Below, piece by piece: positions 1 through 11,689 of a DNA stretch of 64,000 nt (position 1 is its first letter; every line of letters starts with the position of its first letter). The notes under the pieces are model-generated. The model did no database searches and was not told where the DNA came from. It worked only from the letters and a program-made list of their open reading frames with translations. The position numbers were made by a program, and so were the translations under genes. This DNA is from Antedon mediterranea. Its lineage: Eukaryota; Echinodermata; Crinoidea; Comatulida; Antedonidae. The stretch lies in assembly GCF_964355755.1 (NCBI RefSeq), contig NC_092670.1, positions 8,867,201 through 8,931,200 on the forward strand, read 5' to 3'.

Positions 1-809
1 TAATTATCTATTAAATCAAGTCTTATGTAATATGTATACATCCGCCCTTATGAGGGCGGGCATCACTCTCTGGAGCTCTCTGTTACAAATTTCTCATGCA
101 AAAATCGCGGAATACTCATTCTTGTGATTATATTCTTTGATTGTATAGCGCGGCGCTCTTTGCTTGGTGTAGTAGGTTGACTAAACGCGCAGTTCTTCGC
201 AAAAGAAAAGAAAAGCTTGAGTGGTAGAAAAACACCAAAACCCGGTTATTACTTTGAACTTAAAAATCGACCTTTATTTGCAACAAATTGTAAGTATTGG
301 TTTATTTTATTTTTATTAAAAAGGTGATGCAAATAAAACTGTTAAAATAGTCTCAGTTAACAATTTCGGCGCTAGTTCCGTTTCGCACCTGTCATTTATT
401 TCGACTCAAAATGTGTTAAGAAACTTTATCGTGAGTACCACAACTTAGAATTAGGCCTCAAAAATACTTTTACGAAGGAGATCACACAAAAAGTGACAAA
501 TAAATGCTTTAAATTGAGGAATTTACAGACGTGTTTCTCGCACATCGGTTCGTCAATTTCGCATACGCCATGTTCAATGTTGTTGTTTCTATGGAGCGCC
601 AAAAGAGCAATTATAATAAGAGGGCTAAAAACTCAATATAATGCGTATATTTAATGCATTTATTGGTGAAAATTACGTTCAATTTTAATATATTTTGCCA
701 ATGTCAATGCAACAAAAATGTTACTGTTGATACCCTACATGGTTTTATTCGCAGTTTTCGTTAACTTTTAAGAATGAAAATCGACAAATTCATCATCCAT
801 ATACATGCA
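1..809. other. Intergenic DNA with a dispersed repeat copy
   Basis: No coding exon is visible here. A short hairpin (CCGCCC, TTAT, GGGCGG-like) lies near 50-60. The stretch from about 381 to 640 is one copy of a dispersed repeat. The same order of words (CGCACCTG, CTTAGAATT, TTTACAGACG, then CATGTTCAATGTTGTTG and CGCCAAAAGAGCAA) recurs at 46165-46435 on the same strand, and part of it recurs inverted at about 54505-54560. Confidence 0.5.
381..640 (+). repeat. Dispersed repeat family R1, copy 1
   Basis: About 260 bp matching 46165-46435 in order and orientation, with scattered substitutions. Shared words include TTACAGACG, TTCTCGCAC, CATGTTCAATG and AAAAGAGCAA. The two copies lie 46 kb apart. 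No terminal repeats or target duplication were resolved, so the type of element is unknown. Confidence 0.55.
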
Positions 810-960
810 TGTGTTATGCGCGATTTGAACGATTTGCGCAATTTGAAATTGCGCAAAAAAAATCCTTGCGCAATTTGAATTGAAATATGTGTTTCAAATT
901 GCGCAAGCAACGTATTAAATTGCGCAAGTAATCTGCAAATTGCGCAAGGTTTTTCGACAG
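810..960. repeat. TTGCGCAA palindrome cluster, first block
   Basis: Several copies of the 8-bp palindrome TTGCGCAA alternate with AATTTGAAATT-like spacers, so that TTGCGCAATTTGAAATTG-type units form larger palindromes. This block is looser than the one at 1355-1585. Confidence 0.7.
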
Positions 961-1080
961 ATTGTGAAATCATGCACACCCATATTTTTATAGTAATTTC
1001 TAAGAATGATTCAAAATTAAAGATAAATATCGCATTTCCTTATTTTAGTAGTGCAAATATTGTTATAAGTTAGCATACCG

Positions 1081-1350
1081 TCGAAGAACCGACGAAGGAA
1101 AACGAAGCGGTGGTGTTCCACCAGGCGGGCGCGGCGCGGGCGGCCGGCTATACTACTCTAGCCTAGCTAGGGTCTGGACTACTGATACTGACTAGGTTAC
1201 ATGGCCTAGCTTAAACTAATATTAAAAACTTAAAAAGTGAGTATTAAACATTATCTTCATTGAAATGGTCTTATTTATATAATAATAAAATACTAAATTT
1301 TAAACTCCTCTGCCTAGGCCTAGCCTAGCCATGTATGGGAAAATTTACAG
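1081..1350. other. Gene-free stretch between repeat blocks
   Basis: A short GC-rich patch (about 1090-1150) is followed by AT-rich DNA with CCTAGCCTAG-type words. I see no ORF, splice-site series or RNA gene. Confidence 0.4.
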
Positions 1351-1354
1351 TTCG

Positions 1355-1585
1355 TTTTCAAATTGCGCAAAGGTGTCATATTGCGCAAGAACTATCTTGC
1401 GCAATTTACAAATTGTGCAGCGCAATTTAAAATTGCGCAAAGATTTTCTTGCGCAATTTGAAATTGCGCAAGTTGATTGCGCAATTTGAAATTGCGCAAA
1501 AAAATCCTTGCGCAATTTAAAATTGCGCAAGGATTTTTTTGCGCAATTTCAAATTGCGCAAATCGTTCAAATCGCGCATAACACA
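1355..1585. repeat. TTGCGCAA palindrome cluster, second block
   Basis: A dense array in which TTGCGCAA recurs about every 20-25 bases, separated by TTTGAAA, TTTAAAA or ATTT. Adjacent copies form palindromes of 20 bases or more, so either strand could fold into a chain of hairpins. It shares its last about 30 bases (AAATCGTTC, GCGCATAACACATG) with the inverted block at 810-830, so the two blocks look like halves of one inverted repeat. Confidence 0.75.
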
Positions 1586-1948
1586 TGTACTGTAGTTTTT
1601 ATACCTCAAATGATCTAAATAATATTCCTCTTAGTCTTAGGCCTAGGCTAGGTAGTGATGCTGATTTAGGCCTAGGGTTTTGTTGGCATGTTAAGTTATA
1701 TCGGTCGCGTGGCATTTGAAATCAATCGGGTTTTATTGCGTCACGCATTTGTCTAATAAACTAAACTAAGTAATAGTAATACATTTTCATCGTTTATACA
1801 ATTAGGTACTAGATTATTTATAATAGTCTATATAGTACAGTAGTAGTAGGCCTGCTGTACCTATATTTTGTTGGTTGAGAATTTTGAGATAATAATCATT
1901 ATTGATTTACTTTTTTTACCTCTAGGAGGGGCTTGGTTGGGCTATATC

Positions 1949-2953
1949 ATGGACCATTCCATTTGCTTAGAACCGGTTTGTAGGCTTTGTGGCTGTAAAC
2001 GTGCTATTCGTGAAGGTTGCCGGCCACATTTGAAAGAGAAATATGAAAATATAATTATATCTGCACTGAAAATAAATGTCACTTTCGATGTGCTTGGAGT
2101 ACATCCACCATACATTTGCCTGTGCTGCATACATAAGCTAAAAAGGTGGAGAAAATTTTCCAATAGGAACATAAAAAAAAACTGCAATATACATGTAGTA
2201 TCATTTCAAGATACAGAATGCAAGTTCTGTAATGTCACTGAAGTGGTGCCTGTCACACTAGAGGATTTTAGGAATGCGGCAGTCAATTCTCATCTTATTC
2301 CTTGGTTCCCAACAGAAGATGAACTACACTTTATTAAACTGACGAAAGACGGGAATAATATCAGCATAAATCTAACTGTGTTAAAAGATTTTTCATGGTC
2401 ATTGATTGTTGCAGGTATCACAATGCCAACTAAAAGCTTGTTGGGGGAAGATTTTGGTGAATTTTTGAATTTACAAGACTTTTCAAAGCTCTGTAATGTG
2501 ATTGAAAATGCAGGAACATGCACAGGGAATCAGGATTTTCCTGATGTGGTAGAAAAAAAGAAAGGACCAGAAGGGCAAATTCCCATAAATATAACAAAAA
2601 ACGACATTTATTGCCATTTGCACTCCACAATTAGGCATAAAAAATGTGAACTATTAGTTAGTAAGGATACAAAACGATGCAGGGTTTGCAAAATTTTCCG
2701 ATCTGACCTTTCTGCAAAAAGAAACGCTTACAGAGCTCCAGGCAGAGATCAACTGAAACCAAAAACTCCAAACATACACCTTTCTAGAGCCCAATTAGAA
2801 GATAAATTAGCAACATTAAAAGGTGAATGTCGCCAATTAAAGCAAAGAAATCGCTGTCTTCAAGATAAAGTGACTATGTATGCAAATGAAAGGGCTAAGC
2901 TATTGGCTGTTATGGATGATGTAGAACCTGAAATCGAAAGTAATAATATCTAA
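1949..2953 (+). CDS. RAG1-N/ZAD-like zinc-binding protein, possibly transposon-related
   Basis: A 334-residue ORF from the ATG at 1949. The open frame extends further upstream, but a pyrimidine tract ending in TAG at about 1910-1924 looks like a splice acceptor, so this is probably a terminal or near-terminal exon starting at about 1925. Residues 11-60 hold CRLCG and, after about 40 residues, HPPYICLCC. This C-x2-C...C-x2-C layout with the VHPPY step resembles the N-terminal zinc domain of RAG1 and the N-RAG-like proteins of invertebrate transposons, and also ZAD domains. Further cysteine pairs follow (CKFC; a segment with TIRHKKCELLV and KRCRVCKIF), then a leucine and charge-rich coiled coil (about residues 270-310). 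No transposase catalytic core is visible. The assignment to RAG1-N is an inference from motif layout. A lineage-specific zinc-finger protein is the main alternative. Confidence 0.6.
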   Translation: MDHSICLEPVCRLCGCKRAIREGCRPHLKEKYENIIISALKINVTFDVLGVHPPYICLCCIHKLKRWRKFSNRNIKKNCNIHVVSFQDTECKFCNVTEVVPVTLEDFRNAAVNSHLIPWFPTEDELHFIKLTKDGNNISINLTVLKDFSWSLIVAGITMPTKSLLGEDFGEFLNLQDFSKLCNVIENAGTCTGNQDFPDVVEKKKGPEGQIPINITKNDIYCHLHSTIRHKKCELLVSKDTKRCRVCKIFRSDLSAKRNAYRAPGRDQLKPKTPNIHLSRAQLEDKLATLKGECRQLKQRNRCLQDKVTMYANERAKLLAVMDDVEPEIESNNI

Positions 2954-2988
2954 ATCAAAATTTACTTCGAAATCAAGTCTCCATCAGA

Positions 2989-3226
2989 ATCAGAAAAGAG
3001 GTCTTCGCACGTTTTTTTCAATCATGAAATAGATTCGCGAAAGCTAAAAGACATTGTAGTTGAGATGTTACATAAATAATATCACATTAACATTGATTCA
3101 ACAATCAGAAAAGAGGTCTTCGCACGTTTTTTTCAATCGTGAAATACAGTAGATTCGTGAAAGCTAAAAGACATTGTAGTTGAGATGTTACATATAAATG
3201 ATATCACATTAACATTGATTCAACAA
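2989..3226. repeat. 115-bp tandem duplication
   Basis: Two adjacent units with a period of about 115 bp (2989-3103 and 3104-3226). Each begins CAGAAAAGAGGTCTTCGC and ends at a CATTGATTCAACAA-like stretch. They differ by a few substitutions and small insertions. They lie just after the stop codon of the upstream ORF, possibly in its 3' UTR. Confidence 0.8.
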
Positions 3227-3296
3227 TTATTTCGATATTTATTTACTGTAATTTGTATGTTATTAGTACAATACCATGTCACGAGTATAATCATTT

Positions 3297-3302
3297 TTTA
3301 TT
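3297..3302 (-). promoter_or_regulatory. Candidate polyadenylation signal of first SLCO gene
   Basis: AATAAA on the minus strand, about 135 bases past the stop codon at 3437. A second AATAAA lies at 3238-3243. Which of the two is used cannot be told from sequence alone. Confidence 0.4.
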
Positions 3303-3436
3303 TACAGTGATTTCAAATGATATATATATATTTGTAAAGGCCTAAAAATCACATTTCTTTTAAGTTATTAATATCATTCAGGAAAGGATTCCATGCACAC
3401 AAAACATCTCTAGTACAGGGATTTTTCCATGCCATA

Positions 3437-6400
3437 TTATACTTCTTTTTGTGAAACACCAGTGCCGTCTGTATTCAGCACAGGTAAAGAGGAGCCTTGT
3501 TCTTCTAGTTCTACTGTTTTATATTGGTCACTGTTCTGCTGGGACAAAATTTTTAAAAACATTTTTTAAATAAAACTGAATTCCAAATAAGCAATGCATG
3601 TTACATTTATGTTGTGTGTTATCTCTGTACAAAAACAATCGCAGTTTATCTTACCACGGGTTTGATAGTGATGTACATAATAAGAAACATGATAAACGAT
3701 ATCACCTTTAGTCCAATCAAAAGACCAAAGTAAGAGTATCGATATTGTTCGATGTCATACATCAAACATGCGCCCTCTTCACCGCATGTTGTCTGCCAAA
3801 GTAGACACACCGAGTTTATTACAGCGCCAAAATATATCGGAGCGGGAAAATAGCCTGGGAGAGAAAAAATTGTGTTTATATAATTTCAAATGAGGACGTG
3901 TAGGTGCAACAAGTTATAGAAGAGTGTATATTGGTACGCCGGAAGCTTCTTATCTCCACTGATTCCTGGTATGTGTTAAAATGTGTATATGTTATAGCCT
4001 AAGTATGGTGTGGGTTAACTCAAGTGTATTGGTCTGGGTCAGAGCATTTATATAATTAAATCCTCCATCGTCGTCAGATTATTTAAGAAGGAGGTTTGGG
4101 GAATAGGTTTCTATAAAATGTATGTTGTATTTCCATGACATCAAGCAAACGGCTTTTTACCAAAGTAGAATGTAAAATGAATGCAATTTGTTGCCTTTAA
4201 GAGTTACTTTCACTAAAAGAGTTTAGCTTCTTTTCAATAGCTGTAATAATTCCGGGAATAATTCCACTTTAAGTATTGAACATGCCACCTAAAGCAGCTA
4301 AGCGTAAACACAAATGATCCCGACGGTCATATACCTATAACTTTTGTCAAAAGCTGCTGTAAACCAATGGCCACCGAACGATCTTCGTCTGCAACAATCC
4401 TGCAAAAGATGGAGGAGCCGAAACTATTAGAAGCGAGGCACTCCAATATAACACGACAAAGTGTTATTGGAAATGTCTATATTGTGGAAGGTAAATACAA
4501 TTACAAATGGGCGTAAGAAGTTTAGTATAGTATTTAACAAAAAAAATACCCACACAAAATATGTTATCGCTCATATTTACTTTTTTTGTCAAACTAGTTT
4601 GAAAACTCCTGATTATTAATTGTTCCTTACATTCCTTTCTTAATACTGTACTTTAATGCATACCTTAAGATAATGGATATCAATGGGCTATCCTTCATTG
4701 CAGTTAAAGATGTCAGTATAGCCGTCAAAATTGTGTAAATTATCAATGTATTGCAATGAAATGAACAAGCTCCAGAAACAGCTCGTCCATAACCGTCTTC
4801 AGAATCGGGGTCAGAGATGCAAGTGCATTCTGTATAGTTCTGAAGGAATTGGAATGTCAATAACAGCTAATTGTATTAAATCGTCTTTTCCATTTCAATT
4901 AGCTTCATCCGTCACATGTCATCATTAGTTCCACATCTTCATCACTTTCAACAGTATCGCAGTCATCGTCACCACTGTCCGTATCAGCATCACTGCCAAC
5001 AAACCATTCTTTCTGCCAATATCACCACTAATCCGATATCACCATTACGCAGTACCGTCAACATTATAGTCATCATTACTATCATCGCAAATTACCGTAT
5101 ACATAACTATCAACTTCCACTGTCACATTGTAGTACTCGACAGAATTACTGCCTCTGCAGCTACTACTTATCATCGTCATTGTCGTCGTCAGTCACTGTC
5201 AACACACTTACCAACATTACAGCATCACTACTTGACTTTTGAGAACATCCAGCGTGGCAACCAGAAGCATACGTTATGCCATCAGAACCACACACGGGCA
5301 GGAACATGTTATCTCTGCAAGAACATCCGGAGTTACACTCAGAGTTGAGGTTTGGTAGCTTAAGACCACTGGCTGATCTATTTAATATGTAGATATCTAT
5401 TAATCCTGATTTATGTATACTACAGTATTTGGATAAACGTACATAACCCAGGCTTGTGATTTTGATCTATGTTATTTAATTATTAATGGATATCACAGAA
5501 CAAAAATGTAACAATGTGGTTGTTTTGTAATTTAATCACTCCTCATTTATGGGTTGAAAATTTACAAAGCAGAGCATAACATATTTTTAATTAATATAAA
5601 ATAAAATATAAACTATAGAATTCAAATTTAGAAACAGGGTGATTGCCGAAGCTACAGTATCAATGGCACCGATCGTTTATAGTATAAACAAAGAAACGTT
5701 ACTCCGCATTATAAAATGTTTGCTTAAAAACATACATTAATCGTATACTCACGAGTTATTACTAGAAATATGATTTTCTCGTTGGTTATAATTTGTTGTT
5801 AACCCAGCAAATTCCGGGTTATTACAACCCACGAACATTAGTACTGGTAACACGCATAAGGTAATAAAAATGCAACAAAGCACAAATAGCGTTGCTTTCT
5901 TCGGACCCAGTTTGAACCTGCGACAAAATATACCGGCGAACAAATGTCCAAGCATAGTGCATGGAGCAATCACCGAACCTGCAAGAGAAAAATAAACAAG
6001 CAATATACATAATGCGTGTATCATACAGACCGATAAGCCATCACTAAGATGATTTCAGAGTTTCTATCGCAGAATTTGTATTTGAGTTTTTAGCAGTAAA
6101 CATTAAAAATATTACCTAATAACAAGACTTGTGCATCTTAACGGTGAAGAATTGCTTAATAAATTAGACCACAACTCACCTACAATAATCGTTGCTGTGA
6201 CGGGGGTCACGCCGAATTGTGTGATGACATACTTGATAATGAAAGCGACAAATATGCTTAAAATAGCAAGTTCTCCTGCGGTAGCCAAACAGAGTGACAT
6301 CAATATCGGATTCATGATAAGACGTTTCATTAGCTGTAAGAATCCTGTGGCCATAAAAAGATTGTTACAACACAGATGGATAAGTTTTTGTAATACAGTA

Positions 6401-8217
6401 CCGTATAATAAAAATAAACACTGGTAGTAAAGGACATAGAATCGTATCTGAGATGACTGTCAATAATCAGTTACGATCTACCTAATGACAGCTTCAGAAT
6501 CTGGCGGAATAATCAACTTTATAGATGAAAATTCATCATTACCATATTGTCACAATATGATAATTGTGATGTCATCACTCAACAAGACTATAGTGGGATT
6601 TGGCATAGCTTACGTGTGATGGTATTTATAACTCCTCTCTCTAACACTGGATTTGACCGTGTTGTTATGAACGTAGTGTCAACATCATCTTCCTTTTTAT
6701 CATCAGATTTCTTGAATCTTGATGGTATCTTCTTTGGAAAAAAGAAGAATGGTATACTCATGAGGATGATGGCGATACCTAAGAAGATGTAGCCAAGCCA
6801 CCAAGCTCCAATCCAGCGTGGATCATGCTGGCTAAGGTCTGGGATGTCCTTGGCGGCAACGCGGTCAAAGTCGACGAACTTAGATAATGTCAACGCACTA
6901 CAAAAGTAGCCAACGATGGGCCCGAATGCAATGGAAAGCATAATCAGAGCTGTGAAATAATATAGACAACAGTTAATCAAACTTTGTGACATTGTGATAT
7001 TTCCATATACAGTATGGACATGTAAGTTTCTTTTGTATTTTCAGTCTTTTTATATTTTACTTTTATAAACTTCAAAAAGAACAAATTGTTGGTCGAAAGT
7101 TTATGAGTAAGGGTTTTATTTGAAAGCAACATAGAATCTCAAGGATTCAAGAGGTAACGATTGTAAATGATAAACTAAGAACCGCTTGTGTATGGCGTTT
7201 TGGCTTACCTGCATAGAAAACAGTTTGATAAACCGGTAGGCTGTCATCCAAGTATGTCAATGTGAGTGGAACAATGATGGCCCAGCCAATGCCTTGAAAA
7301 ACTTGTCCAACAATCAACCACTGTGTGCTCCCAAATCCTTTCTTTTCACAGTCTTTTACAAATGGCGGATTCGAAACATTTGAATCTTTTGAAAAGAAAG
7401 GAATCGATGTGTTGCTACCATTTTTTACATATTCGGGATAATCAGCTGTTCCAGGTTCTGGATAATCAGTTGCTCCAGGTCCTGAATAATCAGCTGTTCC
7501 AGGTCCTGGATAATCAGTTACTCCAAGTCCTGAATAATCAGCTGTCCCAGGTCCTGTTGCAGGTCTTGAATAAGCAGTGCCTCCGGTATTGTTTGATGAA
7601 AGATTTATGTCAGGTTTATCAGTCTTGTTCGATACATTTGAAATTTCGGTTGGCGTGAGTTCTGAGGTAGAGTCAATTCCTGCAAGTTTCTCAATTCCTG
7701 GTATTCTTGATGGGTCGAGTCCATCTTGACTTTTAGACGGGAGAACATTTCGAATGAAACAATAATCTGGAATTTCAAACTCTCCATTTATTGTTGTCAC
7801 TTCAAAAACATCTTTTGAAAAATGAGGTAAAGCACTGATGAATAGTCCAATTCCAACTATTAAGATTCCTGTACCGATCCACCGAGGCCTATGCGAGTTG
7901 TGTCCTAAAAACGCTACAAATACAACACATATGACACCTGTGATGTCACTAATGACTGTAAGAAAGCCAGATTCCGTACTTGAGATTTGGAACTCTTTTT
8001 CAATGGTTGTTAAAATAGCTCCGGTATACGTTACAGCGGATATAATAAGTACTAGTGTTGGTAACAGTATTAAGACAAATATTTTAGGATTTGCAAACCA
8101 CTGAAGCCATAAGGGAGTAAATCGCCCAATACCACATTTTGGATCTTCATTCGCGTCGATTCCTCCATTCAACGATGAGTTACGATCGTCAGTTTTCAGC
8201 TCGGAATTGTTTGACAT
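3437..8217 (-). CDS. SLCO: Organic anion transporting polypeptide (SLCO family), copy 1
   Basis: A complete 814-residue sodium-independent organic anion transporter of the plasma membrane. Coding exons (minus strand): 8217-7209, 6949-6614, 6344-6180, 5978-5753, 5377-5212, 4839-4664, 4399-4335, 3854-3655 and 3538-3437. All junctions are GT-AG and in phase, and the lengths sum to 815 codons. Exon 1 gives a cytosolic N terminus, TM1-3 with the HRPRWIG step, a long second extracellular loop and TM4. The OATP signature DPRWIGAWWLG lies at about residue 379. The Kazal-like extracellular domain (CSCRDNMFLPVCGSDG) is in the fifth exon, about residues 579-634. The C-terminal exons carry the last membrane segments. 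The loop after TM3 has five 8-residue repeats of the type GTADYSGP (7440-7562). The gene lies in tandem with a close paralogue at 12919-22514, with identical intron positions and phases. No frame damage is seen. Confidence 0.95.
7440..7562 (-). repeat. 24-bp coding repeats in extracellular loop of SLCO copy 1
   Basis: Five tandem units of 24 bases encode degenerate copies of an 8-residue motif (GTADYSGP, GVTDYPGP, GATDYPEP) at residues about 219-259, between TM3 and TM4. The paralogue has only a trace of this repeat (AYPGPGTG) but has expanded a different motif nearby. Confidence 0.85.
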
Positions 8218-8232
8218 AATTGTGTCTTTCTA
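8218..8232 (-). other. 5' UTR part of first coding exon, SLCO copy 1
   Basis: The acceptor TTTTTCAG ends at 8233 on the minus strand, leaving 15 untranslated bases before the ATG at 8217. The paralogue has the same arrangement (acceptor before 22529, ATG at 22514). This supports the chosen start codon and shows that at least one upstream exon exists. Confidence 0.75.
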
Positions 8233-10836
8233 CTGAAAAACAAAATAACAACGTTGATTTTGCTAGGAGTATGATAGTATACCATCACACGAATTGAGTA
8301 AATGTGACAATCCATCAGTAATAGGAAATTACTGATTATGCATTTAAAATGCAATTTTTGTCGAAAATTGTAGTTTTTCCTAATGGTTGTTAAGGCGGCC
8401 TTGATAAGCAAATTATAAGACGTTTCCATATTATGTAAATAGTATTAAGAATGCACATATATGATCATAAAAAAGGACTTTATCATTGCAATTTAACTGG
8501 TGTTTTAATTCATTTTATTGCTATCCGTTTTAATTTTATTTAACGGAAAAGTGATTAATGGAGATTTAATGATACAGTACCATACGTTTTTCACGATACG
8601 GTAAACAACATCTTCGATTGATGGCAAACATTATGTGCAGAGAAGCGTAACCAACAGAAATAACAATAACAATACTATTGACCTGTTACTTAAAAATTAA
8701 AACTCGTTTACTGTATCAATACAAACCAAATAAAATTCATTATCTTCCATGTGCTGCCATATGATGCTACATATTTCTACTTATTTCTAAGTATATCCTT
8801 AATTTTCTCATTTGTTGTACATTATGAATAATTTAATTTTTACGCAAATAGCTGGTATGCAGAGAAAAGCGTATTTGAAAGGCAATGTTTAAACTGTCAG
8901 GAGACAGACAGACAGACAGACAAGTAGACAAGAAACTACAGAAACCAATTATTTTCAATAGATCTATACCGTATTGAGAATTGAGTTGTTTCAAAGTATC
9001 GTGTATAATAATTTTGCATAAGTAACTTAATTACTTAGAGATGTATTTTCCCCAAAAAAACATGAAAAATGAAGATTAATTAAATCAGACTTTGAATAGG
9101 TTATTTTGTAGTTTTAATAAAATTAATCACTTCCATTGAAAAAAAAATGCAAACAAATAGTGTTTTCACTTATAAAATGATAAAACAAACGGTTAAATTC
9201 AACCAAAAACCCATGGGCTGGCAGCCAATTTGACTATTTTTTACTTTAAATTACATTTTTTTAAGATAAATATATATTTTTTTGATCCAATTCTTGGTCA
9301 AAGTGGATAACTATTATGTATATTAATATTATCACAATTTTTTTAGTACATCTTTAAGTTAATTAATTGAGAGTCTGTCTTTTTTTGTCCTTAAATATTT
9401 GATGTTTGCAATGTTTTACATTTTAATCATTTTGTATTGAAAGTGTTACTGTTTAATTCAACTTCAAAGTTGCAATAAAAGTTGATTGATTGAACACGAT
9501 TAATATTTTAAAAATGATCACTCATTGCAATTTAAACCATGAATTGTCTAAATCTGTGTTTAATTATAATTTGATCAATATAACTGTACTATTTTCGTCA
9601 CCCTGCATATTCCTGGTTTTTGTATTGATTAAATTATATCTTTTATTTTATCAACTTATTTAGATGAAACATTTAAAAAAAATTTTAAAAATAGTGTGTG
9701 TCTCAACATGGTATACATTTTGGGTAAGTTCAATATTAAACCACATTTTTATTCAAGTGCCGAACATAAAAGGACCGAATATAAAAGTACCAAATGATGA
9801 AAGTGTCGTATGAAATGGTAAAAAGAGCCAAATGATGTATAAATTAATCGAACAATATGGTAAAAAAAATCTCAAACGAAACGCACGACACGGTGAACAA
9901 CGAACAATATGGTAAAAGAGCCTGACGTAATGATAAAATGGCCGAAAGGGATCCGGCAGGAGGTATAAACGCTGTTTCAATTCAGTTCTTTCCTTTAATT
10001 AATTATATAATCATAATACCACCTAGTACTAAGTACATTCAAGAGCAGAGTACACAAAACTGTGATTTTTAAGTTCATAATATTATAACAACTATTGTCT
10101 ACTGACACTTAACATCGTTATAGAGATTAGACAAAACTAAACGAAATTTGTATTTAAAAAAACGTGAAGTCTGTTAATAATACTTGTTTTCACTTGACGG
10201 GAATATTATACGATAAGTGTACATCAAAAGTGGTTTCATTGTGTTGAATTTAAAATTTATATATATTACACATTTATAAGTAAATCAATCCTAGAGCACG
10301 TAGGTAAGATTTTAATATTAACAAAATAAGCCACTTTGTAGTTTAAATAAAGTTATTCACTTTCACAAGAAAAAACAAGCAAGAGGATTTCGCTTATAAA
10401 ATAAAAAAAATCAACAATATAACCAGAATCCTGCATGGACTTTCGGTTAACTATTTTTCTTTAAATTACGTTTGCCGATCCAGTGGTCAAAATGAATAAT
10501 CATTAATAAATAATTTTTTTCTGGTGGAAAAACACTATAGGCCTATGTTTAATATAAAGTGTGAAAGTAGCTAAAATAGAAAATAGAAAACATTACAATC
10601 AATTGTTTTCGGGTTGATAACGAAAATTTGAATGCATATAGAAATGAACAGCAGAAACACATTTTGATTAATATTATATCCTTAAGTTTATTGACTTTTG
10701 ATATGCCTGTTGTTGCAAAACAGATTCTACGAAAAGAAATGTCAATGTAAAAACAAATCAGTAACATTTAGATCGTAGTAGACCAAGACTAGTTTAAATA
10801 ATTAGGCCTACTAGATGTATGCAAAATGTAACTTAC
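8233..10836 (-). other. First intron of SLCO copy 1, no gene inside
   Basis: An AT-rich intron between the predicted non-coding exon and the first coding exon. It holds a short (GACA)n run at about 8900-8925. Two diverged copies of one sequence lie at about 9100-9300 and 10310-10500; both contain AGTTTTAATAAA-like, CTTATAAAAT-like and TTTAAATTAC-like words in the same order. A degenerate run of GAACAATATGGTAAAA and CCGAATATAAAAG-type words lies at 9755-9960. I see no ORF worth calling. Confidence 0.5.
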
Positions 10837-10950
10837 GTTTAACTAATAGAAAACGATGTTCCCTGTGTCAGATAAAAATCTAATGTTCACTAAAGTGCGC
10901 ACTGACTGAACTGAGATAACATTGGCGTAGTAGATGCTCCGTGCTATTAA
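10837..10950 (-). other. Predicted non-coding first exon of SLCO copy 1
   Basis: The donor GTAAGT follows position 10837 on the minus strand, and the sequence around it (GTAAGT then ACATTTTGCAT) is conserved at the equivalent place in the paralogue (donor after 25630). The upstream limit, about 10950, is inferred from the TATA box and is approximate. No ATG-led reading frame continues into the coding exon. Confidence 0.5.
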
Positions 10951-10974
10951 AGAAAAATTATATGACATCGGAGC

Positions 10975-10983
10975 AATATATAG
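10975..10983 (-). promoter_or_regulatory. TATA-box promoter of SLCO copy 1
   Basis: Minus-strand CTATATATT lies inside a block shared with the paralogue: GCTTGAGTGAAT, TATATAT, then about 40 bases later GGAGCATC. The surrounding introns have diverged much more, so the block is probably under constraint. The distance to the predicted first exon fits a TATA-driven start about 30 bases downstream. Confidence 0.5.
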
Positions 10984-11099
10984 ATTCACTCAAGCATACG
11001 GAAATGTTGAATGCGGTAGACATCGTTCATTATGTATATTTTTATTTATTTGAACTTGTTACACCTCGTGGTACTCCATAACAACAACTGTTTCGTAAT

Positions 11100-11455
11100 G
11101 GTCCAGAGTTTGGAAAACAACTTAAAAAAGAAGAATTACGATAAAAGTACAATGTATAATATAATATACAGTAAATTATATATAAAAAATATTATACTGT
11201 ATAACCATATCAATTTGATCTCTGTTGCGCGTGCGTACAATTGAGAACTGTGTAGTTGCCGATTCATTATAATATCCGGCAAATAATGCTGAGGATGGTA
11301 CAGATTTTGGAAAACAAATTAAAAAAGAATAATTACTATAAGTATAATGTATAATATACAGTATATTATATATGAAAAATATAATATGACCATATCAATT
11401 TGATCTCTGTTGCGCGTGCGTACAATTGAGAACTGTGTAGTGCCGATTCATCATA
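11100..11455. repeat. Diverged tandem duplication of about 190 bp
   Basis: Two units, about 11100-11275 and 11299-11455, share TTGGAAAACAA, AGTACAATGTATAATATA-like and ATCAATTTGATCTCTG followed by TTGCGCGTGCGTAC. They lie just upstream of the TATA box of SLCO copy 1. Confidence 0.75.
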
Positions 11456-11489
11456 TTTAATCTTATGTGAACAATTTGAACTATCATGA

Positions 11490-11634
11490 AGGTCCTGTCC
11501 GATGAGTCTACACTATCAAAGTAGTTTGAAAAAAAATGTGATGTGCCCGAATAATGGTAGTAATATGATATCATCGTGTTCTTGGGCACATCCCATTTTT
11601 TGTCACAAAGTTTGATAGTGTAGACAGAGCTTTA
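11490..11634. mobile_element. Palindromic MITE family M1, diverged copy
   Basis: A 145-bp imperfect palindrome. The left half reads GTCTACACTATCAAA and later GATGTGCCC. The right half reads GGGCACATC and TTTGATAGTGTAGACAGAGC. Six better preserved copies lie in the ABCC introns (see 30821, 32263, 36291, 38120, 39199 and 40588). No coding capacity. Confidence 0.75.
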
Positions 11635-11689
11635 CATTAAAGCTCAGGTACAGGCATGAATTTTAAATATGATATCTGGTTAATTGTAC

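Noticed and set aside
4916-5242. Plus-strand frame of 108 codons rich in serine and histidine
   Set aside because: It comes from CATCAC/ATCACC-rich low-complexity intron sequence and overlaps the Kazal exon of SLCO copy 1. The same kind of sequence lies in the matching intron of copy 2.
7323-7658. Open plus-strand frame of 111 codons rich in LDNQLLQV
   Set aside because: Antisense of the 24-bp coding repeat of SLCO copy 1.
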